Source: Reddybacter sp041277045 (lineage in GTDB: Bacteria > Pseudomonadota > Gammaproteobacteria > Pseudomonadales > Porticoccaceae). Taken from it: a DNA stretch of 64,000 nucleotides. The notes beneath the pieces are model-generated. The model did not search any database. It was not told the DNA's origin and saw only the letters and a list, made by a program, of their open reading frames with translations. Location of the stretch: assembly GCA_041277045.1 (NCBI GenBank), contig JBGFSY010000003.1, forward strand, positions 210,988 through 274,987. Reading direction: 5' to 3'. Positions 45,999 to 55,175 of the stretch are shown piece by piece. Position 1 is the first letter of the stretch. Every line of letters starts with the position of its first letter. The position numbers and the translations under genes are program-made.

Positions 45999-47033
45999 AT
46001 GAAATTACTCTCAGTTAATGGCTTGCGCAATTTAGTCGCTAGCATGGGTCAGGTACCCTTTTACAGGGCTGTGTTAAAGACTCTGGAAAGTGATTTTCTG
46101 CGCTGGGGAGAGTTTATTAAGACGCCGCGACTGGCAACTCATTATCCCTTCGGGGTGATCGAATTAATGCCCTGCGCCGACCAGCAGTTTTACAGTTTTA
46201 AATACGTTAATGGTCACCCGCAAAACACCCAGCAGGGCAAGCTCTGTGTCGTTGCCCTGGGTATACTGGCGGATGTCGAGAGTGGTTATCCGCTATTATT
46301 CAGCGAGATGACTCTGCTCACAGCCATACGTACGGCCGCTGTCACGGCTTTGGCTGCCCGATGTTTGGCGCGCCCCGATAGTCGTCATTTGGCGATGATA
46401 GGCACCGGGGCCCAGGCGGAATTTCAGGTAAATATGGTGGCTCAGGTGCTCAATTTGGAGTGCGTGAGTTATTTCGATCTGGATCCGAGGGCGATGGGGA
46501 AATTTACTCGCAACATGTGCTCCAGCGGTCTGGAGCTGCGACCCTGCATGAACATTCGAGAGGCGGTGGCGGATGCCGATATGATCATTACCGCCACCGC
46601 GGCCAAGCAAGTGAACGACCTTATCAAGCTCGATTGGCTAAAAAGTGGTGTGCACATCCACGCCATGGGGGGCGACTGTCCCGGCAAGACGGAACTGGGG
46701 CAGGATTTGTTGCAGGCGAGCAAGATTGTTGTTGAATATCGCCAGCAGAGTTTACTCGAGGGCGAGATGCAAAATCTCGATGAAGCGGTACTTTACGCAG
46801 AGCTTTGGCAGCTGCTGGCCGGGCAGTTGCCGGGGCGGGAGAACGAAACCGAGTTCACTCTGTGCGATGCCGTGGGCTTTGCTTTGGAGGATTTCTCGAT
46901 TATTAAACTACTGCACACGTATTCCCAGCAGCAACCCTACGATCAATATTTTGATGACATTGCCATGTTACCGACCATGGTCGACCCCAAGGATCTCTAC
47001 GGGTTTTTTACACAGTCAGTCGAGCTTGACTGA
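45999..47033 (+). CDS. Ornithine cyclodeaminase
   Basis: The 344-residue protein has the OCD/mu-crystallin Rossmann fold: GTGAQAEFQVNMV near 130 and IHAMGGDCPGKTELGQD near 220, with the catalytic Asp in the GGDCPGKTEL stretch. OCD turns ornithine into proline and ammonia with an NAD cofactor. The ATG at 45999 follows GGGGTGAG. The arginase gene runs convergently and the two coding ends overlap by 18 bases. The neighbours suggest arginine catabolism. Confidence 0.88.
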   Translation: MKLLSVNGLRNLVASMGQVPFYRAVLKTLESDFLRWGEFIKTPRLATHYPFGVIELMPCADQQFYSFKYVNGHPQNTQQGKLCVVALGILADVESGYPLLFSEMTLLTAIRTAAVTALAARCLARPDSRHLAMIGTGAQAEFQVNMVAQVLNLECVSYFDLDPRAMGKFTRNMCSSGLELRPCMNIREAVADADMIITATAAKQVNDLIKLDWLKSGVHIHAMGGDCPGKTELGQDLLQASKIVVEYRQQSLLEGEMQNLDEAVLYAELWQLLAGQLPGRENETEFTLCDAVGFALEDFSIIKLLHTYSQQQPYDQYFDDIAMLPTMVDPKDLYGFFTQSVELD

Positions 47034-47966
47034 AGCAGCCGTGGTCAGCTTTGGCGAGAAGAAGGCCTGAATTAGCTGTACCAGGGCATAGCGGGTGCGC
47101 TGTTGGTTGTCTTCGGCGGGGTTGTATTCACAAATTTCGAGTCCCACCACTTTATTGAACAGCCTGGCTTGCTTGAGGGCCCTGCAGAGGCTGGGTAGTT
47201 GAATGCCCTCCGCCTCGGGGGTCGCCACACCGGGCGCATGGCGGGGCTCGATGGCATCGATGTCGAGACTAATGCCAATGTGGCTACAGCGTTGACTCAG
47301 GGCACTCAGTGCACGCAACAGGGCGGGGCCACAATCTCCCCTTGGCAGTTCGTGCATATAGGTGATGGTGGCCTGTTTTTCCTCGAGAAACCTTTTCTCG
47401 CGGGCTTCAAAACTGCGGATGCCGAGCAACTGCAGCTGCTTGCCACGGAGCCGTCCACTTTGTGGGCATAGGCGCTGCAGTCTGGGGTCGTTGTTCTCGA
47501 GCAGGGCGCGCAAGGGCATGCCGTGGATATTGGCCGAGGGTGAACTTCGAAAGTTGTGGGCGTCGAGGTGGGCGTCTATCCAGAGTAGGCCAAAGCTTTG
47601 GGCGCGACCGTGGCAGGCCGCGAGGGCGCCACTCCAGGTGCCCATGGCAATGGAGTGATCACCGCCCAGCACCAAGAACTTTTCACCGGCTGCTATCAAC
47701 CCCTGAACCTTTGATGCGAGACAGCAATTGATGTGAGCGAGCTGGATTTCGAGTGGTTTGCGCTCACAGCCTGCGCTGTTATTGATAGCGGGGAGGGAAC
47801 CAGTGGGTTTAGGCGGGCTGGTAATTTGTTGCCAGTCTAATGCGAGCCCAGCCTGGGCCAATGCGGCGATACACTTGGGTTGTATTAATGCGTGCACAGC
47901 CCGATGACTAGAGCCCTGGCAATAGCCCAAATTACTGTCGACGCCCAAGACCTTAATCGTTTTCAA
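47016..47966 (-). CDS. rocF: Arginase (ureohydrolase family)
   Basis: The 316-residue manganese enzyme has GGDHSIAMGTW near residue 100, WIDAHLDAH near 128 (Asp, His, Asp ligands) and SLDIDAIEPRHAPGVATPEAEG near 230 (the paired Asp ligands). Arginase hydrolyses arginine to ornithine and urea. VVGLEICEYNPAED near 275 fits arginase rather than agmatinase. The start is a TTG at 47966, with GAAGG upstream. The product could in principle be a guanidinobutyrase-like relative, but the paired ocd and putA support arginase. Confidence 0.85.
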   Translation of the reverse strand: MKTIKVLGVDSNLGYCQGSSHRAVHALIQPKCIAALAQAGLALDWQQITSPPKPTGSLPAINNSAGCERKPLEIQLAHINCCLASKVQGLIAAGEKFLVLGGDHSIAMGTWSGALAACHGRAQSFGLLWIDAHLDAHNFRSSPSANIHGMPLRALLENNDPRLQRLCPQSGRLRGKQLQLLGIRSFEAREKRFLEEKQATITYMHELPRGDCGPALLRALSALSQRCSHIGISLDIDAIEPRHAPGVATPEAEGIQLPSLCRALKQARLFNKVVGLEICEYNPAEDNQQRTRYALVQLIQAFFSPKLTTAASVKLD

Positions 47967-48081
47967 AATAGTCGCTTCGCCTTCGTTTTAATTTCATTGT
48001 GGTACAGGATCAGTGTAGTAGGGCACATCAAAGCTGCTGAAAGAGTCGGTCATAAATGACACCGTCAGAACCCATAATTGC

Positions 48082-48100
48082 CACTACACTGGGTGTAGTG
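48082..48100. promoter_or_regulatory. Perfect inverted repeat upstream of putA (possible operator)
   Basis: CACTACAC and GTGTAGTG, separated by TGG, form a perfect 8-bp dyad 130 bases before the putA start and 116 bases upstream of the divergent arginase start. It could bind a regulator of both genes. Confidence 0.45.
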
Positions 48101-48183
48101 TGTAAAGGGTTAGCCACAGTTTATTTCTCACTCAATAGTAGATTGCGGCCGACATTGTGATGAGGCTGAAGCGCTAGCAAGTA

Positions 48184-48204
48184 GACACCGTTTGGCGCGG
48201 TGTC
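48184..48204 (+). promoter_or_regulatory. Hairpin in the putA leader
   Basis: GACACCG and CGGTGTC pair perfectly around a 7-base loop, ending 25 bases before the putA ATG. It could be a second operator or an RNA hairpin near the ribosome site. Confidence 0.4.
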
Positions 48205-48229
48205 AGTAATTCGCTAGGGAGATCGTTGT

Positions 48230-51200
48230 ATGTCGTACCTTGTTCCACCGCGAGCGCCGGCCCAGGCACGGCAAAGGATTGTCCAAGCGCTGTATCAGGA
48301 CGAAGGGGGTTTTGTCGCGAGTCTGGTGGCGCTAACGTCAATGGATAAGGCCACCAACGATGGCATTGAAATGCGGGCGCGGGCTTTGATCGACAGTATG
48401 GGGCGGACCGGGCTGTTGCAGCGGCGAACGTCGATGGCGGCCATGTTCGAACAGTTCCCCCTCTCGAGCCCAGCGGGCATTCAGTTGATGGGGCTTGCCG
48501 AAGCCCTACTGCGTGTCCCCGATGCTAGAACGGCGGATGCCCTTATTGCCGATAAACTCGCCGGCGGTGACTGGGGCTCCCATCTCAGTAGCCAGCAACC
48601 GCTGTGGCTCAACGGTGTGTTACTGGGTTTGATGCTGGCCCATCGTGTCGCGGTATTTACGCGCCATGGTGTCTCAAGGTCATACGGCTGGCATTTACCC
48701 AGTGAATTACTACGTGCTTTACAGCGCCAGATCATGACACAGGGTATTACCTGGTTTGGTGGCCGCTTTGTGTTTGCCAGCAATGTGGAGGCGGCACTGA
48801 CTCGGGCAGCAGGGCTTGCAGACCGGGGCTACAGTGTGTCCTACGACATGCTCGGCGAGGGCGCGCGCTGCGCACGTGATACCGCGCGCTATATGCAGCG
48901 TTATCGGCAGATGATTGGCGCATTGGCAGATGCCAAGCGTGCTGGCAGCGGGCAGGATGAGGCGAACAGCTTCTCACTCAGTGCCAATATTTCGGTCAAA
49001 CTCTCCGCCCTGCACCCGCGCTACGAGCCGGCGCAGCGACAGCGGGTGATGGCCGAGCTGGTGCCCCGCTTGTTGAGCCTGGCGCTGTTGGCGCGCAGTA
49101 GTAGGGTCAGTCTGACCATCGATGCCGAGGAGAGCTGGCGCCTGGATTTGTCACTGGATGTCTTCGAGGCCGTGTACTGCAACCCAGCTTTAGCGGGCTG
49201 GGAGGGTTTTGGCTTGGCACTGCAGGCCTATCAACCACGCGCGCTAAGCGTGCTCGACTGGCTACGGGACCTCGCGATCGTCGAGGGCCGGAAAATACCC
49301 CTGCGGTTGGTGAAAGGGGCCTACTGGGACAGTGAAATTAAAGCCTGCCAACAGGGCGGCTACGAGGCTTACCCGGTGTTGACGCGCAAGGCCTCGACCG
49401 ATCTTAACTATCAGGCCTGCGCCCATTTTCTACTGCGCCATCGCGCGTATTTCTACCCGCAATTTGCCAGCCATAACCCCTATACGGTGGCCACGGTTCT
49501 GGAATTCGATCGGCAATTGGCCTTAGATGGAGGGACTGCGTGTCAAGGCTATGAATTTCAACGGCTCCACGGCATGGGTGAAGCGCTGTTCGAGCAACTT
49601 CGAGACCAGGGTTTACGGTGCCGGGTCTATGCACCGGTCGGCGAACAATCTGATTTACTGAGTTATCTGGTGCGCCGCATGCTTGAAAATGGCGCTAACA
49701 GTTCTGTCGTCAAGCACTTACAACAGCGGCGTAGCGAGGTGTCAAGCTTGGTGCGCGAGCCCCGTGCGCAAGTCCTAGCCTGGGCACAAGTCGGCCACCC
49801 CTCGATTGCCCTGCCCCCAGACCTGTATGGCGGCGAGGGTGCATGCCTAATACGCCGCAATTCCCGAGGCTGCGACCTCGATGACCAAGCGACCCTGCAG
49901 GCATTGCAGGCGGGGATTGCCGACCAGGGGCGGCAAGCATTGTGGAGAGGAGAGGCCCCGCTGCCCAATCAGTGGATTAACGCGGTCGAGATACGTAATC
50001 CGGCCCACTGCAATGACATATTGGCACGCGTCGAACTCGATACAGCGACGCAACTACAGGCCAAAATACAGCGCGTCGAGTCGGCCTTTCGCCCCTGGGC
50101 CAGTACCAGTGCTGAGCAACGCGCTCACTGTTTGCGCCAGTTGGCCGACAGGCTCGAGAGCCATCGCGAGCAACTGCTTGACCTCTGTACCCGCGAGGGG
50201 GGCAAGACCCTCGCCGATGGTATTAGTGAGGTACGCGAGGCGGTGGATTTTTGCCGCTACTACGCGGCGCAGGCCGAGACCTTATTTGCCTCGGCGCAGG
50301 TACAGCCCCGTGGCGTGGTGCTCTGTATCAGTCCCTGGAACTTCCCTCTGGCGATATTTATCGGTCAAATTGCCGCTGCCCTGGCTTGTGGTAATACCGT
50401 CCTGGCCAAGCCTGCCATGCAATCACTATTAATGGCGCATTGCCTTAGGGATTTACTGGTCGCTAGTGGTTTGCCCACCGATTGCTGTCAGTTGTTGTTG
50501 GCTCCTGGTGCCATTGTCGGTCAGCAGGTTTTACCTGATCCGCGTATTCGCGCCGTGATGTTCACGGGCTCTTTTGCGACGGGGCGTTGGTTAAATAGAG
50601 CGCTGGCCCAACGCCAGCCCTGTGTCTTGATTGCAGAAACGGGGGGGCAAAATGCCATGTTGGTCGATGCCACGGCTTTGCTCGAGCAGACGGTGGACGC
50701 CATTATCAGCTCTGCTTTTCACAGTGCGGGCCAGCGCTGCTCGGCGTTGCGGGTACTGTTTGTGCAGGAGGATATCGCTGATGATTTGATAGTCATGCTG
50801 AGTGGGGCCATGGCCGAGCTGAGGATTGGCGATCCGGCCCAGGTGAGCAGTGACCTGGGGCCACTAATTGATGAGCAGGCGCGCAACAAATGTCGAGAGC
50901 ATTGCCACTACCTACAAGGCGAGCATAGGCGCGCGCATTTAATCTACGCTTGTTCACTGACGAAGGATTGTGGAGGGGGTTATTTCTTTCCTCCCCAGCT
51001 CTATGAAATTGGCAATCTAGGGCTGTTAACAGAGGAGGTCTTTGGCCCAATTGTGCATTTAATTCGCTTTCCCGCCGGGGAAATCGACGAGGTATTAGAG
51101 CAAATTAACGACAGTGACTACGGTCTGACTTTGGGTATTCAAAGTCGCATCGATAGCCGCTCCTGGCAACTGGCACAGCGCGCCCAGGTGGGTAATGTTT

Positions 51201-52123
51201 ATATTAACCGCAATATGATCGGCGCGGTGGTGGGGCTGCAACCCTTCGGGGGGCGGGGCTTGTCGGGCACGGGCCCCAAGGCCGGGGGGCCGCTCTATCA
51301 AGCGCGTTTGGTGCACTGGCCGGAGGGCGATGACAGTCTGCAAAAAACCGCTTTTAAGGCACTTGATGCCAGCTGGGCAGAGGCCTGGCGTTTGCGCGAA
51401 GCGTCTGTGCCCAGTGTGTTTCTAAGCGCAGATGAGCTTGCTCGCAGCTCAGCGTTTGCCGATTTATGCAGTGCCCAGCATACCTGGTCGGCATTGGCAG
51501 GGCCGAACAGGATCCATTGTCTCGGGGCATTACAGTGGCGCAATGGCTCATCCACTGCGATGCAAGGGCAGTTGCAGCAAACACTGGAAACCCTGCTACA
51601 GGTCGCAAGAGACTTACCTTTTACGGCCCGAATATTGGCGGGACCAACGGGGGAGAGCAATTACTATCAGTTGGAGAGTCGTGGCTTGATATTAATCGTC
51701 GTGGACGAGGCCTCTGGCGTGGTGTGTTTTTTGCGCCAATTGTTGGCGCTGTTATTAGCGGGTAATGCTGCACTGGTTCTGTGTGCGCCCGACTCGGGCT
51801 TCGCAGGTTTTTGGCAGGCTCTGCAAGGGGCTTTGGTTCAGACTGGGGTTCCTGCCGAGCTGTTTATGACGGCAAATATTAATGCGCTCGTGGCCTTGCT
51901 TGATGAGCCCTTGATAGCGGCCGTTTGCCTGGCACCGGGATCCCTCCTTCGTGAAGAGATTACCCAGGGGCTGGCGCAGCGTCTAGGTGCAATTTGTCCA
52001 TTAATTAGCGAGTTGAATCCCCGTGTATTAATTACTGCTTTAAGCTATGAAAAAACCATTAGTGTTAACACGGCCGCTGTCGGTGGCAACGCTGGCCTGC
52101 TAAGCCTTGATGAGCTGGACTAA
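48230..52123 (+). CDS. putA: Bifunctional proline dehydrogenase / L-glutamate-5-semialdehyde dehydrogenase
   Basis: The 1297-residue PutA oxidises proline to glutamate via P5C. The FAD-dependent ProDH barrel covers about 200-480, with KLSALHPRYE, TIDAEESWRLDLSL, RLVKGAYWDSEIK, FASHNPYTVA and FQRLHGMGEALFE. The ALDH domain from about 590 has AETGGQNAMLVDAT and the catalytic Cys in HSAGQRCSALR near 840. An ALDH-like C-terminal domain of about 260 residues completes the long form. The N-terminal ribbon-helix-helix DNA-binding domain of E. coli PutA is absent, so it cannot repress its own gene. The start ATG follows GGAG. Arginase and ocd nearby make ornithine and proline. Confidence 0.94.
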   Translation: MSYLVPPRAPAQARQRIVQALYQDEGGFVASLVALTSMDKATNDGIEMRARALIDSMGRTGLLQRRTSMAAMFEQFPLSSPAGIQLMGLAEALLRVPDARTADALIADKLAGGDWGSHLSSQQPLWLNGVLLGLMLAHRVAVFTRHGVSRSYGWHLPSELLRALQRQIMTQGITWFGGRFVFASNVEAALTRAAGLADRGYSVSYDMLGEGARCARDTARYMQRYRQMIGALADAKRAGSGQDEANSFSLSANISVKLSALHPRYEPAQRQRVMAELVPRLLSLALLARSSRVSLTIDAEESWRLDLSLDVFEAVYCNPALAGWEGFGLALQAYQPRALSVLDWLRDLAIVEGRKIPLRLVKGAYWDSEIKACQQGGYEAYPVLTRKASTDLNYQACAHFLLRHRAYFYPQFASHNPYTVATVLEFDRQLALDGGTACQGYEFQRLHGMGEALFEQLRDQGLRCRVYAPVGEQSDLLSYLVRRMLENGANSSVVKHLQQRRSEVSSLVREPRAQVLAWAQVGHPSIALPPDLYGGEGACLIRRNSRGCDLDDQATLQALQAGIADQGRQALWRGEAPLPNQWINAVEIRNPAHCNDILARVELDTATQLQAKIQRVESAFRPWASTSAEQRAHCLRQLADRLESHREQLLDLCTREGGKTLADGISEVREAVDFCRYYAAQAETLFASAQVQPRGVVLCISPWNFPLAIFIGQIAAALACGNTVLAKPAMQSLLMAHCLRDLLVASGLPTDCCQLLLAPGAIVGQQVLPDPRIRAVMFTGSFATGRWLNRALAQRQPCVLIAETGGQNAMLVDATALLEQTVDAIISSAFHSAGQRCSALRVLFVQEDIADDLIVMLSGAMAELRIGDPAQVSSDLGPLIDEQARNKCREHCHYLQGEHRRAHLIYACSLTKDCGGGYFFPPQLYEIGNLGLLTEEVFGPIVHLIRFPAGEIDEVLEQINDSDYGLTLGIQSRIDSRSWQLAQRAQVGNVYINRNMIGAVVGLQPFGGRGLSGTGPKAGGPLYQARLVHWPEGDDSLQKTAFKALDASWAEAWRLREASVPSVFLSADELARSSAFADLCSAQHTWSALAGPNRIHCLGALQWRNGSSTAMQGQLQQTLETLLQVARDLPFTARILAGPTGESNYYQLESRGLILIVVDEASGVVCFLRQLLALLLAGNAALVLCAPDSGFAGFWQALQGALVQTGVPAELFMTANINALVALLDEPLIAAVCLAPGSLLREEITQGLAQRLGAICPLISELNPRVLITALSYEKTISVNTAAVGGNAGLLSLDELD

Positions 52124-52286
52124 AGCTAAGTGTCGTGAGCGTAGGTATGGAGAAATAAGGGGCGTGGGCGTTAAGATAAGGGTTTAGAGGACTGAGCTGC
52201 CGAAATTGCATTCGGGCTCAATCGGGGTGCAGGCAGGATACCCATCAGTATAAAATGAAATTTGTAAATCAACAGAGAGAACAATA

Positions 52287-52604
52287 ATGACAAAACCAGC
52301 ACTGCTTAATGAAGAACAACTGAACACAAACCTGAGTACCCTTAACACCGCTGCTCTGGCGCCTTGGGTCGTCGCCGATGGCAAACTGTCACGGCGTTAT
52401 GAATTCAAGAATTTTAGCGATGCTTTTGGCTTTATGACCCAGGCGGCGATTGCCTGCGAGGTGATGAGCCACCACCCACGGTGGGTCAATATTTGGAATG
52501 TGGTGGAAATTGACTTGCTGACCCATCGCAGCGGTGGCATTACCCACCTGGATTTCGAGTTGGCGGGGCAAATGGAGCCCCTGGCGAAAAAACTACTGGC
52601 CTAG
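52287..52604 (+). CDS. phhB: Pterin-4a-carbinolamine dehydratase
   Basis: The 105-residue protein has the family core ACEVMSHHPRWVNIWNVVEI near residue 60, including the catalytic HHP. It dehydrates the pterin-4a-carbinolamine made by aromatic amino acid hydroxylases. No phenylalanine hydroxylase gene is adjacent. Ribosome site AGAGAG is upstream. A related pterin enzyme, folE, lies far away in the window, with no implied link. Confidence 0.92.
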   Translation: MTKPALLNEEQLNTNLSTLNTAALAPWVVADGKLSRRYEFKNFSDAFGFMTQAAIACEVMSHHPRWVNIWNVVEIDLLTHRSGGITHLDFELAGQMEPLAKKLLA

Positions 52605-52652
52605 TTTTGTCTGGCTGACTTTACGGGTTTAGTTCTATTGGTTCGGTGTTAT

Positions 52653-52684
52653 TCGCCGCGTTTCATGACTTGCTGACGCGGCGA
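52653..52684 (-). terminator. Hairpin directly after rnfE
   Basis: A perfect 9-bp stem (52653-52661 with 52676-52684) starts at the base after the rnfE stop. On the minus strand no T run follows, so it may stabilise or end the transcript by another route. Confidence 0.4.
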
Positions 52685-53398
52685 CTACTGAACAGCCCCG
52701 GTGGTTCTAACGCGCTTGGAACCCTTCACTGGTGCAGCTGTTGTCGCCGCCTTTTTAGCTTGCTGGTGGCTATCGATAATATTTTTCAGAGCGATTAACA
52801 GCCCGGTCACCAGAAAAGCACCGGGTGGCAGGATCATCACCAAAAAGCCGTAATTGTCGCCGAATAGTTGAAAGCCCCAGTTGGCGGCCACGGAGCCAAA
52901 TAAGAGATCCATATTGGCGAAGAGGGTGCCGCTGCCAATAATTTCCCGAATCGCGCCGAGCACAAGTAACACGCTACCAAAACCCAGACCCATCATTAAT
53001 CCGTCAAAGGCGGCGGGCAGCACTGGCTGCTTGCTGGCAAAGGCTTCAGCGCGGCCGAGAATGGCGCAGTTGGTGACGATGAGGGGAATGAAAATACCCA
53101 GTATTTGATACAGCTCGTAGGTGTAGGCCTTCATCAACATTTCGGTGCAAGTGGTGAAGGTGGCGATAATCATCACAAAGGCCGGGGTGCGAATGGCATC
53201 GCTGACCTGATGGCGAATCAGCGAGACGGCAACATTGGAACCGACCAGTACGGCTAATGTGGCCAGGCCGAGGCCGAGGGCATTGACCACTGAGCCGGTG
53301 ACTGCGAGCAGGGGGCAAAGCCCGAGTAACTGCACCAGCGCGGGGTTGTTGTCCCAAAGGCCGTTACGGCTTATCTCACCATAGGATATGTCGCTCAT
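52685..53398 (-). CDS. rnfE: Rnf complex subunit RnfE
   Basis: The 237-residue integral membrane protein has about six helices and conserved LVQLLGLCPLLAVTG, ATFTTCTEMLMKAY and VTNCAILGRAEAFASK segments typical of RnfE/NqrD. The C-terminal tail is charged. Rnf couples electron transfer between NADH and ferredoxin to ion movement. It overlaps the end of rnfG by four bases. Confidence 0.93.
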   Translation of the reverse strand: MSDISYGEISRNGLWDNNPALVQLLGLCPLLAVTGSVVNALGLGLATLAVLVGSNVAVSLIRHQVSDAIRTPAFVMIIATFTTCTEMLMKAYTYELYQILGIFIPLIVTNCAILGRAEAFASKQPVLPAAFDGLMMGLGFGSVLLVLGAIREIIGSGTLFANMDLLFGSVAANWGFQLFGDNYGFLVMILPPGAFLVTGLLIALKNIIDSHQQAKKAATTAAPVKGSKRVRTTGAVQ

Positions 53399-54102
53399 GG
53401 CTTGTCTCCCTTTTTGTTCTTCTCGACCTGTTCTTTGCTATTCGTGTCTGTATTAGTGGGTTTTTTAATACGGCTGGCCTTGAGAATACGATTTTTGTCT
53501 TCGCCAAAATAATGCAGTGTGCTTGCCACCTGGGCAACCACTGCGCGCGGGGTAATGGTTGCCCCGGTAAATTGATCAAAATCGCCTTTGTCTTTTTTTA
53601 CTTTCCAGCGCTCTAACGGGGGAGAACCAAGCGATTTGCCATCAAAGCTGAGTACCCAAGGGCTTTTCTTTAGCTCGACCTTGTCGCCCAAGCCCGGGGT
53701 TTCACTGTGATTGAGTACCCTGACACCGGCGACTTTGCCGTCTAAATTGATGCCGACAATCATGTTGATGGCCCCACTGTAACCGTCGGGGCCTACGGCG
53801 GGCACAATGATGGCGAAGACTGCACCGTCTTTGCGGGCCAGATGAAGTTCACCACCTTTTTTAAGGCCCAGCGTTGACCAATAGTGCTGGGGAATACTCA
53901 GGGTGTCGGTGAGTATGTCGTTGTTGTGGCGCTCTTCGGGGATGATTTCGAGCAGGGCTTTTTGCGCGGCGCGGCGTTGCGACTGGGCAATTTTATCTTT
54001 GGTGGCGAGATTGGTGCCCGCGAGAAAGAGCGAGGTAATCAGCGCGAACAGGCCGAGTACCTTGCCATTTAAACCCATGGATTTTTCCAGTTGGCTGCCC
54101 AC
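53395..54102 (-). CDS. rnfG: Rnf complex subunit RnfG
   Basis: The 235-residue protein has one N-terminal membrane helix and a periplasmic FMN-binding domain. The covalent FMN Thr is seen in FDQFTGATITPRAVV near residue 180. It passes electrons within the Rnf complex. The tail is rich in Lys, Asn and Glu. It starts two bases after rnfD. Confidence 0.93.
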   Translation of the reverse strand: MGSQLEKSMGLNGKVLGLFALITSLFLAGTNLATKDKIAQSQRRAAQKALLEIIPEERHNNDILTDTLSIPQHYWSTLGLKKGGELHLARKDGAVFAIIVPAVGPDGYSGAINMIVGINLDGKVAGVRVLNHSETPGLGDKVELKKSPWVLSFDGKSLGSPPLERWKVKKDKGDFDQFTGATITPRAVVAQVASTLHYFGEDKNRILKASRIKKPTNTDTNSKEQVEKNKKGDKP

Positions 54103-54104
54103 CT

Positions 54105-55175
54105 TTAATCCTCCTTTGAGCGATGGATGATGGTGCCCGATTTGCCGTGGCCATAGGTGCGCGGCGGCGTGTAATAATCGATAAAGGGCGCGGCAAAATT
54201 CATCAGCAGTACGGCAAAGGCAAGGGCGTCGGGGTAATTGCCCCAGCTGCGTATGAGAAACACGATGACGCCAATCAGGGCGCCGTAAATTAATCGTCCT
54301 CGGTTGCTGGCAGTGGAAGTCACGGGGTCGGTAACAATAAAAAACGCGCCGAACATGGTGGCGCCGCTGAGCAGGTGAAAGATGATGGAACCATTGCTAG
54401 CTGAACTGCCACCATCGTAATTAAACAGCGCCATCACCGAGAGGCCGGCAAGCATGCCCACGGGTGCGTGCCAGGTGAAAACTTTACGTGCTAGCAGGTA
54501 GATGCCGCCGAGCAGGAAGGCAATATTGACCCACTCCCAGCCAAAGCCAGCCCAGCGACCCTGAGAAAACTGCGGCGTTTGTTGGTAAAACTGATCCACC
54601 TGTAAGCCGCTGTTGTGCTTGAAAGCGTCGAGGGGGGTTGCAGCAGTAAAACCGTCGATGGGGTTACCCGTAAAAACGATCTGCAGGGAAGAGATGAAAT
54701 CGGGTGCAAGGGCTGGGGCGCCATCGACCAATAGTCCTGTGGGCGCGACCCAGGCACTCATTTGCAGGGGGAAGGAAATCAACAGCACCACGTAGCCGAC
54801 CATCGCCGGATTAAAAGGGTTGTAACCCATGCCGCCGTAGAGGTGCTTGGCAATAATGATGGCGAATGCGGTACCCGTGACCGTTAACCACCAGGGTGCC
54901 AGCGGTGGCAGAGCAAGCCCAAGTAATACGGCGGTGACCAGAGCGCTGTAATCGCGCAGGTAAAAGCCGATGGGACGACTGCGCAGTTTTAGAACCGCCG
55001 CTTCACACGTGAGAGCGGTGACACTGGCAATAAGAATATTGAGGAGGGTGCCGATACCAAAAAAGCTGGTTAGTACGATAAGTCCAGGCACCGTGGCGAC
55101 TAGCACTTGCTGCATCACCCACTGGGTGGAACGGGGGCCGTGGGCGTGGGGGGAACTACTGCGGCCGAGGGCCAT
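54105..55175 (-). CDS. rnfD: Rnf complex subunit RnfD
   Basis: The 356-residue membrane subunit has about nine helices and the second covalent-FMN motif SGATMFGAFFIVTDPVT near residue 270. KHLYGGMGYNPFNPAMVGY near 120 is conserved in RnfD/NqrB. Its start overlaps the rnfC stop by one base, so the subunits are co-translated. Confidence 0.93.
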   Translation of the reverse strand: MALGRSSSPHAHGPRSTQWVMQQVLVATVPGLIVLTSFFGIGTLLNILIASVTALTCEAAVLKLRSRPIGFYLRDYSALVTAVLLGLALPPLAPWWLTVTGTAFAIIIAKHLYGGMGYNPFNPAMVGYVVLLISFPLQMSAWVAPTGLLVDGAPALAPDFISSLQIVFTGNPIDGFTAATPLDAFKHNSGLQVDQFYQQTPQFSQGRWAGFGWEWVNIAFLLGGIYLLARKVFTWHAPVGMLAGLSVMALFNYDGGSSASNGSIIFHLLSGATMFGAFFIVTDPVTSTASNRGRLIYGALIGVIVFLIRSWGNYPDALAFAVLLMNFAAPFIDYYTPPRTYGHGKSGTIIHRSKED

